Below, one piece after another: positions 28,659 through 41,158 of a DNA stretch of 64,000 bases. Each line of letters starts with the position of its first letter. Position 1 is the stretch's first letter. The stretch covers positions 872,501 to 936,500 of the forward strand of contig JALECJ010000258.1 in the NCBI GenBank assembly GCA_023515745.1, written 5' to 3'. The stretch is from Amoeboaphelidium protococcarum (lineage: Eukaryota; Aphelidiomycota; Aphelidea). The position numbers and the translations under genes are program-made. The notes beneath the pieces were generated by a model. It was given only the letters and a program-made list of their open reading frames with translations, was not told the origin of the DNA and did no database searches.

Positions 28659-29831
28659 TCAATTAGTGTTGTAGCGAACATCTTCAATGAGAGTCTTATA
28701 TTCCGTGAGCCAAACGTCAATGAGACTGCTGGCCATCAGCTGGCCGAGTTTCGCGTCAAAGTCGAGCGAGGGATTTTTGGCGCCGATTCGATCAAGTTCT
28801 TACACGACATCATGAAACAGCGTGAACGAATAGTGCTGAAGACGATGGTACGCTAGAACTCGGTCGACACACGCGATTCCACCCTTATAAGAGACTAGTG
28901 TCTCTTCCGCGTCTTCATCATTACCATTATCAATCTCACTCCAACCAAGATCGGATTATTAGTTAAATTATTGTCCAGAAACATCATCAAGAAACGTGCC
29001 AAATGTACGATGGTCATATTCCCGTCCATGTAGAGTGAGTTCCATGCTGACAACTCTATCACGATGGCAAATTTCACACATTTCATCCAGACGCTCATAC
29101 AGTGGAACAGTGTTTACATACGGCAGACAATTCAAATCCTCTAGGAACACTCCCCGCCACACTTGGCTTTTGACGAATCCATCCTTGACATCTCTGATTG
29201 AATTCTCCACTTTATCAATGGCCACCAAGTATTGCGCGTCCTCTTCAGAATATCTATCCAGAGATTATATGAACTGCGGGTCATAGCTTTGACAAGCGAG
29301 CACTTGAATATACAGTGCGAACAAGTATTCAACACTTTAATTCCTCAGTGGAGACTGATAATGATCAACTTAATTCTCAATCGTGGAACTGAGCTGTTGA
29401 TTAACGTTATCGTAAAATGACAAGTCATCTTGATCTTCTTCACAGGTAGATTCTTCCAAATCGCTGGTGCTATCATCTGCATCAGACACATCTATGCTAC
29501 CATTAGCGCGTGGATTCAGTTTATTAGACATTTTCTACAGTAGTTATCGTCTCTGAACCATATCCGCAGCTTTCATGTTAGATACAGTTTATTATGCGGT
29601 GCTATTCTTCATTGAATTATCAGCATCGTTCTCATTGTCTGAGGATATAGTGGATGCCAACTTGGCTTTCCTCCTAGATGCGGCGCGTTTAATCTGGACA
29701 TCTTATTCATCGTCATCACTACTGGCTACAAGCGATTTCTTATTAACAGTTTTTTACTAGTGGGTCACCTCATTGTACGATGAAGTATCAGAGTCAGAGT
29801 CAACAACTACTTTAAGCTTTCGTTTCGGCAT
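28659..29831 (-). CDS. Nuclear protein with DUF4211-like C-terminus
   Basis: 390 residues, TGA 28659-28661. The N-terminal 150 residues are basic and acidic in turn (MPKRKLKVVVDSDSDTSS, RAASRRKAKLA, DDSTSDLEEST), as in nuclear proteins. The C-terminal part is ordered: VEYLFALYIQVLA, then LYERLDEMCEICHRDRVVSM followed by LTLHGREYD, then an acidic stretch and VDRVLAYHRLQHYSFTLFHD. The CxxC after an Arg/Leu helix followed by a xLxGxxYD strand resembles the fungal DUF4211 family, found in uncharacterised nuclear proteins. That match is from memory and tentative. It starts 426 bp from the divergent RhoGAP gene. Confidence 0.6.
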
Positions 29832-30257
29832 AACTAAAGGTGTGGTCACTAAACTTCAAATCAATCTTTGACCAAAGCGGAGTGGAATTTCTCTCTCGCG
29901 CCTCTTTATTCAATTCAACACAGAGAGCGTACTGTATTTACAGTATTCCATATTTCGTTGCTCATCAATTGAAACGGATTCAATCAACTATTAAATCGCG
30001 AAATGAATCGCAACTTTCTATGCAGAGCGTTTATTCAAAGTCTCAAATGATGAGATGAGTCAACTGTAGTACTTGGACGTTCTAATGCAATACCGCCTGA
30101 TTCAAAGGTTTCAAATCGATCTCCTCTTCGTTTCACTTTCATTCCTCCTTTACTTCAAACGATTATAGAGGACCCTGATATTACTCACTTTCAATCTGCA
30201 ATAGAGTTTTCTAATAATTCTAAATTCTTGTGGTTTAAATTTTGTATCTCAAGTATC
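29832..30257. promoter_or_regulatory. Divergent region between DUF4211-like and RhoGAP genes
   Basis: 426 bp between start codons. A 72-codon ORF at 29840-30058 has no recognisable features and I treat it as chance. A short GCGCCTC and CT-rich section is present; no ACGCGT. Confidence 0.3.
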
Positions 30258-31561
30258 ATGAGTCAAGACTTCGATTAACTGGATAGTGTGATTGCCAACT
30301 TTGTGGTCCCATCAGGTAAGTTGTGAGATTCAACAGCAACTGATCTAAAATGATATCAGATGTAATGTATATTATAAATGTAGGAACCGACTGTGACAGC
30401 AGACCTACAGTTGCTGTGTATGCCAATCTGATTCCTGCGAGTACATTAGTTGATCACAAGCATCTGCTTAGTAGACTGACAGATATCATAAACAGCCCGT
30501 ACATCATATCAACTAACGCTGTGGTGCAGAGCATTAATCACACTGTTCACTCGGATTATACTCTTATTCTGTTTGCGTCTCCATGTACCAATAAACCATC
30601 ATGGACTGCCCTGTTCAAGACATATAATCAGATACAGCGCCATGCTAGAAAGAATTTAAAGAGTCTAGTCGTCGTGCATCCGGCAACATGGTTCAGATGG
30701 GTAATGGATGCTGCCAAGATGGTGGTTAGTCCAAAGTTTGCAAAGAAACTCTTATACTTTAAGAGTCTGGTAGAGTTTGAACAGTCTGCTATCATTCGGT
30801 TCTCATAGCTGTAGATAAGTAAGGATATCAGGGATCATGACGATAGTATTCAAGATGGTGTATCCCATGCCAGTTAAAAGAGCTCCACTCTGCAATAGAA
30901 GTAATAAGTGTTAGTGACCAAGAACATATTTGGTGCTAATCTCAATGCCATCATGGGAGATGGAGATATTCCAATGCCAATCAGGGAAGCTGTGCAATAC
31001 ATTTAGAAGAATGGTCTCGATACTGAGGGCGTATTCAGACGATCACCAAACAGTGCACACCTGAAGAAGGTAAAGGCTGCGTATGAAGGCGGATAGAGTG
31101 GTATAAATTTTTTTGATGATTATGACATGCCTGTACATTTAGCTGCGGTGCTTATCAAAGTCTACCTCAAAGATTTGCCGTAATCAGTGTTTAGCTCTGA
31201 TCTACACTCCACTCTTTAGGAATCCGTATCTGATTAATAGAATTTGACAACTGATGCGGTCATATCAGTTATTAATCAGTTGGAAGAGAATGAGATGTTA
31301 TTGCTAGCTTTTATCACTAAATTGCTACATATCATTGCAACTAAACATTCAGAATAGACCAAGATGAATGCATCCAATCTGTCCATTGTCTTTGCACCTA
31401 ATCTTGTTCGATGTGATGGTAATGTTGGCCTCGAGATGGAACTCTCTCGCTGTGTGTCGCTTCTACTACAACAATGGATTAACAATTATGATCAGATTAC
31501 TCGCAAATTGTCTCTTGATTAGTCCAAGTTGTAGCAATAACTGTAATTGGTTAATATTTGA
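30258..31561 (+). CDS. ARHGAP1: Sec14-like/RhoGAP protein (p50RhoGAP type), one intron
   Basis: Exon 1 is 30258-30315, exon 2 is 30384-31561; 411 residues. The N-terminal half (about 25-170) is a CRAL-TRIO/BCH-like lipid-binding domain with SLVVVHPATWFRWVMD and FAKKLLYFKSLVEF. The C-terminal half (about 215-395) is a RhoGAP domain with the arginine finger in DTEGVFRRSPN and the [15 protein letters not shown] helix. This pairing is that of ARHGAP1/Cdc42GAP. The protein should speed GTP hydrolysis by Rho/Cdc42 GTPases at membranes. Its end faces the mitochondrial carrier gene, whose reading frame has no TGA before running antisense into this gene. Confidence 0.9.
30316..30383 (+). other. Intron of the RhoGAP gene
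   Basis: 68 nt, donor GTAAGT, acceptor AAATGTAG, phase 1 (splits a Gly codon). It contains an in-frame TGA, so removal is required. Confidence 0.85.
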
Positions 31562-32621
31562 CTCTTTCTTTGATTGTGGATAGTATTGTAAAAATAGCGT
31601 AATAGCAATTGAAAGAAATGAATTTGTATGCTCTTTAAATCTACTTTTATTATAATTATTGTTATTACTACTGTTACGTATTTTAATATTACCGAAGAAA
31701 CTTCATGATGTATTCATAAGTCAATAGAGTGACAGCACTAGCAGGTACAGTCCGCACTAAATTGGTGCCCATTCCGCGATAGAACCCAGACACGCCGTCC
31801 TGCATATAGATCGTCTTCATTAGAGGTAGTAGTCTCACATGCTGACTGTGTTGACAATTCTAATTTGAAGATTGTAGGCGAGTGCGGAGAACTTCGTGAG
31901 GATATGTGGTCATGGAAGCAATCGCCTTCGATATGGTGGATGAGAAGAATATCTACACTTGGGAGGGATCACCCATCGAAGATACTACGCGATCAGAATA
32001 CATTAAACGATCAGCAAATTTATCAGCTTTCAATCGCTCATACAGAGGGAACTGGACAGCGACATGAGCCACGCCAAACAGAGATGGTACAAGTCCGCGG
32101 TAGAATCCCAACAGGCCATCAGTGACATAAATCTATCGGAATGCATCGAACGTGTTTCTATAATATTACGAGTCGCCATTCAATTGCTTATACTAATGAA
32201 ATGTCATCATACGAGTCTTAACTAGCCATAGCGGATTGGTCACAATATTAGAGGTGGTGCCTGCGAGTATTGCGCCGAGTATGTGCACTCGCGAGTCTTG
32301 AGCGGATGCTTACAAATACTTGGCAATATACAGTTTGTACCTATCATACGACCAAAAGTACACAGTCCATGTTGGCAGATATCCAAGAATGGTTGGACTC
32401 AATCCTCGATACAGTCCTCTGACACCCTCTTCTCGCCAGATGAGTCGCAGCGATGGGATAATACCACTGTACTGAGTGTCCCTCAGAGCTCCCTAATTCT
32501 GCAATCGAGTCTTTAGCACATCAAGTGGGCATGTCACTATAGCGGTTATGCATCCAGATAGAGCTCCTGCTAATAGATTCTTTACTTGATCATCATGCAG
32601 TATTGATTACTGCGTCACCAT
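31332..32621 (-). CDS. Mitochondrial carrier (SLC25; NAD/pyrimidine nucleotide type)
   Basis: Residues 1-310 (32621 down to 31692) form a complete carrier: three repeats with [21 protein letters not shown] and [11 protein letters not shown], and the matching GxYRG segments. The Trp in the second motif and YPHEVLRTR in the third point to the SLC25A32/33/36 and yeast NDT1/RIM2 branch (NAD, flavin/folate or pyrimidine nucleotides). The family normally ends near residue 310, here at KFLR. The next codon is TAA (31689-31691); read as Gln, the frame continues through a Gln-rich run for 119 codons to TGA 31332-31334, overlapping the RhoGAP gene antisense. The true C-terminus is therefore unclear. 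Confidence 0.85.
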
Positions 32622-33045
32622 TCCCTTTCAACAAAAATTCAACAGATTAGATGTGTTTGCTTTATTGAAATTAAGATCTAAATTCTTTCAATTACAAGAG
32701 ATTTTACACAGAATGAATCTAATCACACCAAGCTTTCTAGAAGTATAATATAATACAAACGTCAACCTCTAAATTACAGTGCTGTACTTCAAATGGATCA
32801 GGGAACGAAAAAGAGAAAGAGAAAGAGACAGGTCAACGGCTGAGAGAACGGAGAGAATCGATTGATTCACACGCGACCAAAAGTTACAAAGGCAGTTCCG
32901 AAAAGCTTTATGCGTGTAGTACCTGATATTGCCTTGTCAATGCTGATAAAACATCAAAATAGAAAATTATCAAAGCGATATATATTCGGTAAAGCAAAAT
33001 CCAACATTCATATTCATATAAAACATCAACTTAATTACAACAACT
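32622..33045. promoter_or_regulatory. Region upstream of the mitochondrial carrier gene
   Basis: 424 bp between the carrier start and the end of the next gene, both on the minus strand. A purine tract (GAAAAAGAGAAAGAGAAAGAG) at about 32807-32828 and CACACGCGACC near 32869 are the only marked features. No gene seen. Confidence 0.3.
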
Positions 33046-36000
33046 TCATAATTTCCCTTCAACCTAGTAATCCTGTTCAAACCCGCGAAAAATCTCGAGT
33101 ACTTGCTCAGGCACACTTTTGGAGTCCAAATATACATCAAACAGAGGCTTGATGTTCTTCTACTTGAACGTTGGCCAGTATTATTCTGGATTACGCGCAT
33201 CAAGAACCATTTGGACTAGTGATGTCCACAAGGTTTCAAAGTCCAACAGCTTGTCATAGTCGCGAATTAACAGGAAGGACTTTTGAAGAATCACCTCTAT
33301 TATATAACGAGACTGAATAGGAGCCAGGACACCACACACCTAACTGACACCATCGACAAGAGTGGCGATGAAAGAATCATTCAATCCAGTGTACTTGTTA
33401 AGATATGCCACTCTACAAGCACCAAATGCAATTTACACAGCATCATTAATACATTTTGACGATACGTATGTTTTCACTAAAGCCATTTATATCGGACTTA
33501 GTTACAGCAGAAATAGGCCAAAACTTTCAATCAATTTCACTCTGCATATAATATAAGAAATAATAGCTGTGTTATCATTATCAAAAGAAGTCTTCAACAA
33601 CTACTTGGTGACTCCAATCAAAAAACTATCAGCTCCACCAGATTTCGCAAACACTTCTAGCATCGTGACGTAGGCGAACGTGAAATGAGATAACAGATTT
33701 TGTTGGCCTTATTCCTAAGCAGTGGCAAGAGAATACGATTGCATAAATTACAGCAGCTCATAGGAGCGAGCAGAGTCCAAATTTTAGGAAATCAATGTCA
33801 TCAGCAATTTAATCATCTCCTCAGAATTAAATGCATAGTACTAAGACGTACTGGAGAGAGACTCCTCAAATCCTTCAACCAGAATATTTCCATTACGCGC
33901 ATTCAGTGAAGAGAACAGCCAGTTAAAAGTAGAGATCAAATCATTCTTGGTGACTTGATAAATCTCTTTCCAATCATTGATCATCGGTACTAGTGAGTTA
34001 ATGCTTTACATCACAAAAGACTCTCTATGGATGGCAAACATGGTGTTCCAAGTCAAATAAATATCTTTCTGAATTTCAGAGCCATCAGTACGAGCATGGG
34101 TATGTTTAAGCACACAGTATAAAAACAGTTCTTTAATGAATGCTTTGTATCCATTCTTGGCAAACTTAGCAACAAACTTGGTCACTACCAGTGCGTAAAA
34201 GTTGAGACAATTCTTAACCAGCTCGTAATCATACGAATACATAAACAAAAGAGCGCTAACATGACTCATCAATTAAGTCAAGTACTTACTTCCAACAATC
34301 GCCTGATCGATATCCATATACAAAACCTCCAGTAAATTCAACCACACTTTACGATTGATATTAGCAGTCAATTTCTGAGTAGAATCTTGAGACAATTTGA
34401 CGGGAACATTCTCAAACAATACTGTCCTGATGATCCAAGAGACATCCTTGACCGATTGTAAGAACGCAAACTGATCAAGATTTCCCTGCTTGGACTAAGA
34501 TCTAGTGATAGTCTAACCAAAAGACTATTTACCATTGAACTCGGCTAAGAAGTAGTTATGTACGCGATCAGACTCGGATGGATATTTATTCAAAATGTTG
34601 ATCGTAAGCATGTACTGAGCTAATCTTAAAGTCTGCAGACGATGTGCGCACAAGGACAAATTGGTAATCTTATCTTTGGGTAACTTCTACTCAAACTCTG
34701 CCGAATAAAACTCAATCTACTTCTCACCATACCAAAAGTCCATTGATGGAGTGAACACCAGATCAAGTTTCATTCTCTTCAAATCAGCAAACGTCAATCC
34801 CTTCACGCAGGTATAAATATGAGACATAATAGGTAACAGACCGGCAATAACTTCATAATGAGTGACACGGTGCTTCTAAATTAGATACTGACAGTAGCCA
34901 ATACAAAAGTTTAAGAGCAAATACGCAAAACCATAAGACAGCTTCTTTCTATGAAATACAATGCGCTTTAAACGAGACAACAACTCCAGCTACTTTTAAG
35001 GAGGAGACGCAATCATTTCACTAAAATACATACGCAGGAACGTCCCAGGGTCATCTCTGATCATTTTGTGCAAAAATTCATAAGCAGACTATTACACAAC
35101 AACATCGCAATCCAACGTCAAATCAACAATAGCAAAACTAATTAAATTCAAAGCCATCGGAAACAGAGCTCCAAATCTTTTCTAGCGCATAGATCCCAGC
35201 TTTCCACGGTCAGCAACAGCAGTGGTGGGCTACATGGTAAGCTTAGTCTCAATTCTCTTCTCTTTATCGTCAATCATCGATTCCTAATTCAACTTTACCC
35301 ATTCTCTCACAGTGTGATGCATTGCACTCAGATCCTTCTCCTTCTTAAAGTCGATGAATGACTGCGCATTTCTTTAACTGATAGCCTTCTGAAACAGAGA
35401 CACCCATTCGGATTCGTTAACCAGTAAGCTACCATCTTCTCCGTGCTCTGAAATTACAAAAGGCAAGTTTAATGTTGGCACCTTAAATGTATCTGCAATA
35501 TTACGAAGACCAGACCTGACAGTACGCTTGGAAGAAATTCTCATAAAATTCTTATCGTTGATACTCTGATACTATATATAGTCTCTATGATTAAACAGGC
35601 GTCCAACACATGCGAGCGCATTCTTTCTAATCTCAGGATTGTTGTGATACAGCTAAGAGTAAACCATCTGCTTCACTTGCGCAGGAGCATTATCCGCAAA
35701 ATACATAAAGAGCAAAACAAGTTTATTCAGTAACTCTCCCGTTGCATTAGGCAGCATTTACCATATCTCTGGCATTAAGATAACAATCTCTGGAGTTTCA
35801 ATAAATAACAACTGAGAGGCCAGTAGCGTGGTCAATACCTACAGCAGATCAGTATCGATAAATGTGAATGGAACAGACACATCAGGAGGATAAGGGAACA
35901 AAATATCAATTCGAGTCTGCAGCGCGGAGATGTCTGAAGTTTTCTAATACTTCATCATATATCGGACAAAAGCTCCATGCAGCTAGAGTGCAAGATTTAG

Positions 36001-38376
36001 CAAATTTTGAGCGCTACCATCCGCATTCTCAAATCTATTGAAGCTGAGCTTATGCAGTCCTTAAAAATGTTTCAATAGCCATTTTACAATATATGGAATC
36101 CACTAGGAGCGACTATAATGGTCTTTAATTTGACTAACCTCCACTAAAAACTTTGACACCATGCATTTTAAATCTGGACAAAGTTCACAACCAGAAGTTT
36201 CAACTAGCTTTAAATAAGCATAGACTCTCAATTCAATGTCTATTAAAGTGGACTTTATTGCTTCTCTAACTTCGGCAATAATACCCTTTTACTTAAGGGC
36301 CAATCTGATTTAACGCATGACGGATATCAATTCCAAATATAGAGCAAATCTTCCCAAAGTGATATTCGATGAGGTTTTGCAATCAGCCTCAGTACCAAGC
36401 AAGATTAGACTCATCAATTCCACATATTACTCTTTGGCCTTGGCACGTAGCAACTGCGGAATTTTAGGGACCGTCAAGCTCTTGTCTGCCTTTGACTTGG
36501 AGCCAGCTTCTGATGTATCAGACTTCATACTTACCTAACTTCCCTCTTAAAACCAACCGTCCAATCCAAACCATAGCTTCACTTCACCAAGAACTTCATT
36601 TAGGAAACTCACAAGTTTGACATTACCCGCCACTTCAAGATAATCAGAAGCACTCAAAAGATTAATGAAGGGATAGTAGAGCGACTATTCAAAATTGATG
36701 TGAATGGCATACAATAGGTACTTGATGTGTTCCAACTCTTAACTTGACATGGCATTTATACCGGTATCAGCCATCTTCTGCAGGTAAGTGGGCAGAGTAG
36801 CATCAATAAACTAACGCGACGGAATCTCTCCATCCAAAATCAAACGCTTAAACGCAAATGTGACTTTATAACACGAGCTTTCAGTGATGCAAAACTTACA
36901 AAACTCATCAGCCATAACGGCCGCAATTGAGCTATCAGCCATAAAATCTTGGGCAAAATTGAGAATATCACACAAGGTGGTAGCGTCCACTTAAGGCATC
37001 AGGGATTAAATCTTGCGGTCAGCGGTAGGAGATGTGTTCTTATCAGACTTGGTATCTTCTTTAGTAGGAGGAGACAGATTGTCATTCAAAACATCTGGAT
37101 CTGACGCTCCCTCTCTACCTGCCTGATAGTAGTCTCCAAAAAGAAACAGATTCAAAATCAAATTACATAGAGCCTACTTGAGCTCTGGCTACAAAGAGCC
37201 AACAGACTGGATAGACACCTTGTTAGAGACAATAGTAAGAATCATCCGACCTAAATTAGTCTAAGGCGGGAAGCGTAGAATATTAGAAGCTAATGCATAC
37301 TGTGTCTTCACTTGTTTATCGGTCAGTAGCAGGCATATGTCCTAAAGTAATATAGTCAAGTCAGTTTACCTTTTAAAATCAAACGACATCTCAATAGCGC
37401 TATTCACAGATATATCTTGACTTAAAAACTTTATTATCCCGTACCTGCAAATAGGATTAGAACTTTTGAGTAGCTGCGGCATACAATTGTCAAATGATGC
37501 AGAAATCAAAACTTTATCCACATGAGAAGATCTCTTACTAGATGATACATTCTACACGCCTATATCCTGAAGCATGGCTAGGAATGACTAAATCTTGAAC
37601 AATACAGTACTCGAATTTCTCAAACGATAACGAGTGTCGACCAAAATGTTAATTACGTTCTTCAGCAGTAAAGAATCATATGAAGACTGCTTACAGAGTG
37701 ATGGGATAATAGTTTCCAGCAGATCAATGACAGCATCTTCAGAAGCAGATTTATTACCAGACAACAATTAACAGGCAAAACCCAGAACAGACACATTACT
37801 TAAGGGATCAATATCACATTGAAATCTAACATAGACATACTCAATAAAAGAAAACACCTCTTGAACAATTTACGCCTGCGATTCATTGGACAACCATTGT
37901 TTCGCCTTTAGAAGAATCACAGATAAAATAAATATTTTCTAAACATTTTTGTAATTTGAGAACAGCAACTTCAGCTCCTTGATAGACTCATTACAATCAA
38001 GATCTCTATCAAATAGCTTTACAACGCCATGTTCAAGCTAAACACGATCCTTCATTTCCCTCATTTTCTAAGCCTTCAGCTCAGCTTTAGTCGGCCCAGT
38101 TTCAACGGTAAGCTGTTGCAATCTATCAAGGTCTACACTCGGATCCAGCCTGGCAGCAGATCTGAGAGAAAGTTTATGTTGAGAAGCAGCAGTTTCAGTC
38201 AAATAGATACTCTCTTGTAGAGCAGCATTAGCCTAGCCAACGATAGCAGACTCAGTTTTTGATAGGACACCACCAGTCTTTGCCAAAGAGGACGGAGTAG
38301 CCTTGACATCGACACTTGCTACACTCGTTCTTCTCCCTTTTTCCTCGGCACTCAACTTACCTAATACCTTACTCAT
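33046..38376 (-). CDS. Unidentified 1776-residue helical-repeat protein
   Basis: One unbroken frame of 1777 codons, ATG 38374-38376 to TGA 33046-33048. The first 110 residues are Ser/Ala/Lys-rich and probably disordered. The rest is almost wholly helical with regularly spaced Leu/Ile/Val and few glycines, as in HEAT/ARM proteins, plus a polar insertion near residue 460-490 (SPPTKEDTKSDKNTSPTADR). I see no catalytic motif, no membrane segment and no signal peptide. Segments such as NPEIRKNALACVGRLFNHRD look like HEAT helices. I do not recognise the family; UNC80-, Furry- or Tti1-type scaffolds were considered without a match. Codon use is like its neighbours. Confidence 0.8.
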
Positions 38377-38483
38377 AAATTCGATTTTAAATTAATAATA
38401 AATCTAAAATCAAGGTGAAGCCTAATCGATATCAGATGCCTATGATTGTGTAAAACTGTAAAAGTTACAACAAAGAACGAGTG

Positions 38484-38846
38484 ATGAATTCCTCTGAAAC
38501 GAAATTGGAGAAACAACTGAGTGAAACGGAGGCCGTTTTGGTAAAAAGTTCAGGCAAGGCTCACACCGCTGCATAAGAAGAAACTCTGCATAGGGCACGG
38601 GCGTTGATCAAAGCAAATCTGCTAGAGGTGCGTGCCTTTCACACGAGAAGTGATCCCGCATCTAACTCCATCGCAGGCGGCGTTGAAACTGTTGAGTCAC
38701 TCACTACTGACTGGCTGACTGAGAGGGATAAACTCCGCGATCGTTTCGATATATTGAAGACTCATTTTAAACGCGACTCGCGATAAGAACTTTCGCCTTA
38801 TCTGCATTTACTTTTACTCCGCGCTTCTCAAGTCTCTCTGTTTTGA
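38484..38846 (+). CDS. Small coiled-coil protein, unidentified
   Basis: 120 residues, TGA 38844-38846. Residues 1-100 are charged and helical (KLEKQLSETEAVLVK; DWLTERDKLRDRFDILKTHF) and could form a coiled coil. A TAA at 38785-38787, here read as Gln, is followed by 19 Leu-rich residues before TGA. If TAA ended it, the protein would be 100 residues. Only 29 bp separate its TGA from the amylase ATG, so its 3' region must contain the amylase promoter. No family is recognised. Confidence 0.5.
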
Positions 38847-38875
38847 AACTACAGCAGATAATCCAGTCGTTTGTT

Positions 38876-40810
38876 ATGAAGCTATCCCCGCTCTTGGTCA
38901 TTGCTTCTGCTGCGACGTTCACTTTGGTGTGTTCCAGTTACATCCGCTTTCAAGACAATGATGTATTCAATGCTGCGGAGAGCTGCAGTAACTTTCAAGG
39001 TCTCGATTCCTGTCGTGGTGATTAGACTTCATATGAGAAATCGCAGGTGAGCGGTCGCATGTGGTAGACTCCTCCGCGATCGAGTCCTCAGTACGCATCT
39101 CCAAGCTGGCAAGATTATGGCGATTTGCAAGGCTACGCTGATGTTTAGTACAACTAGGATAGGAGCGAAGCTAAAGTTACTGTTCGCACATTTACCAAAA
39201 ATGATGACGTGAAGCTGGAGTTCAAGTTTGGCGATAATCCGTGGGAATAAAGTCCAGCTAGAACGTTTAGCAGTGAATCTTAGTCCTTGTCGGAAGATGG
39301 ACTGACCATCTCTGTCAGAACGGACAGTAATGCAACACTGCTGTTGGATCCAATGTATTTTGCCTGGTAGAATCCTTCTGTTCACTCGCCGCATACTGAA
39401 AATGGGTAGAGAGGTGCTATTGTTGAGCTGTTTGGATGGCCATATGAAGATGTCGCTCTGGAATGTGAATCCATGCTTGGCAAGGCTGGATACATGGGTG
39501 TCAAGATTTATCCTCCTCAAGAGCATGTCACTTCCGATTACTATCTGCAAAATGGTGAATTGAATCCATGGTACTTTGCTTACCAGCCAGTCTCGTATCG
39601 GCTTCATTCAAGACTGGGAAGCTAGGCTTAGTTGCGTGATATGATTGTGAGATGTCGCAGCGCCGGAGTCAGAGTGTATGCTGATGCCGTGATCAATCAT
39701 ATGACCGGTGGTGGTAATGATGTGTATACTCATAGAAATCAAGCTGGTGGAAGTTGCGTATATTGGGGAGCCAAGAACTCTAGTGCCAACTCTCCATACT
39801 TTACACATTCATGGACTTATGAGAACAATCCATTCACTGGGATGAGACCAGCCTTGGAGTTTCCTGCTGTTCCATATCATGCCGAAGACTTCCACTGCGA
39901 ACGTACGCTCAATGACTGGGCCTCTGGATTCTCTTTGAACTATGGCTGGCTAGTTGGATTGACTGATTTGAATACGGAGAAGGAATATGTGCGAAAGAGA
40001 ATCGCCACTTATTTGACCAACTTGATAAGTATCGGATTTTCAGGCTTTCGTATTGATGCTGCAAAGCATACACGTCCGGATGACTTGGCTGCCATCTTAG
40101 GTAAAACTAAGTAGAAACTTGGTGGCAGATTTCCATAAGATTTCATCACCTGGCTCGAAGTTATTATGGGTGGAGAGAGAAATCTGCTTGCTTGTGAGTA
40201 CAATAACTACAATTTCTACAAATATTTAGATGACCAAATGAAGGCGAATGGATTATCTGACGCTGAAATTGAACAGGTCAAGATTTGGTCTTCAGACTAT
40301 CCTAAGGAGCATCCAATCTGTGGTAGATGGATATTGCCTGCTTCTCGTTTTGTCATTTAGAATGACGACCATGATCAGTAGAATGGCGGTTCATCCTCTC
40401 GTGACATGGCTGATAAAGGCTCAGTCTTGGTGAAGGACAAGGATGTAGAGAAGCATAGACGTTTTGAGCAGTAGTTATTTGATCGCGACGATGCCGATTG
40501 GAAAATCAAGATGGTGATGAGTGGATACACATTTATGGCAAATGGAGCTCAAGGATACCCTGATGGCTATAGTGATTGTAGTCGTTACACGGGTCCATCA
40601 AGTCAGCAGTGTAAGAGCGTTCCTTATTCCAAAGCCCACCGGAATGATGTTTGTGGATATACCGTGAAGAATGAACAAGGAGCGTGGGCAGAAGGTGTCT
40701 ATACCAGAGTCCACCGTGACCCAGCAATCGTGAGATCTATGCGCAGATGGAGCGGAATGGGATCTGATTTTGATAATTTGCTAATCGGCCTTCCGCAGTC
40801 TTGCCAATGA
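38876..40810 (+). CDS. Secreted alpha-amylase (GH13)
   Basis: 644 residues, TGA 40808-40810. A signal peptide (MKLSPLLVIASAATFTLVCS) is followed by about 110 residues that may be a small starch-binding-like beta domain, then the GH13 barrel. Conserved regions: I, VYADAVINHMTG; II with the nucleophile, GFRIDAAKHTRP; III with the acid, WLEVIMGGE; IV, FVIQNDDHDQQNG, which differs from the usual NHD by an acidic N-D-D-H-D string. Several cysteines suggest disulphides. It should cut alpha-1,4 glucans outside the cell or in a food vacuole; for a parasite or predator of algae, starch is a plausible substrate (inference). Confidence 0.92.
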
Positions 40811-41158
40811 TACTTTTCTGTTTATGGCATATTTGTGATTATTTTTGAGAAAATATTGTGGTAGTATAACTTGAATTATTCACAACGCGTAGTTTTATAC
40901 CTTTTTTCTATTGCATATTATTCTCGTACAGCGTTGAAACTAACCTCTTGATCTAAAGCTGTAGTAAATGGAGACGTTGAGTGGAAATGACAACCTTAAA
41001 TTGACCGAAATGTGATCGCGGCGCCCGTAAAACTTTTCGTAGAGTGATCCTCTCGCTGTCTGATTCTTTATACCTAATAGTAAACTATTTTGCTTCCGCT
41101 TAAAGAGGACTAAATCGCGAATAGTAAATCCATTTTTAATAAATTATATAATAGTAAA
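40811..41158. promoter_or_regulatory. Intergenic region upstream of ribosomal protein P1
   Basis: 348 bp after the amylase stop. ACGCGT at 40885-40890 and a TCGCGA-type site near 41115 are present, with an A+T-rich leader before the P1 ATG. No ORF is supportable. Confidence 0.4.

Noticed and set aside
29840-30058. 72-codon ORF between the DUF4211-like and RhoGAP genes
   Set aside because: No family features, and it starts 9 bp from a divergent gene's ATG; likely promoter sequence.
39029-39607. 192-codon ORF antisense to the amylase gene
   Set aside because: Shadow of the amylase frame; no features of its own.
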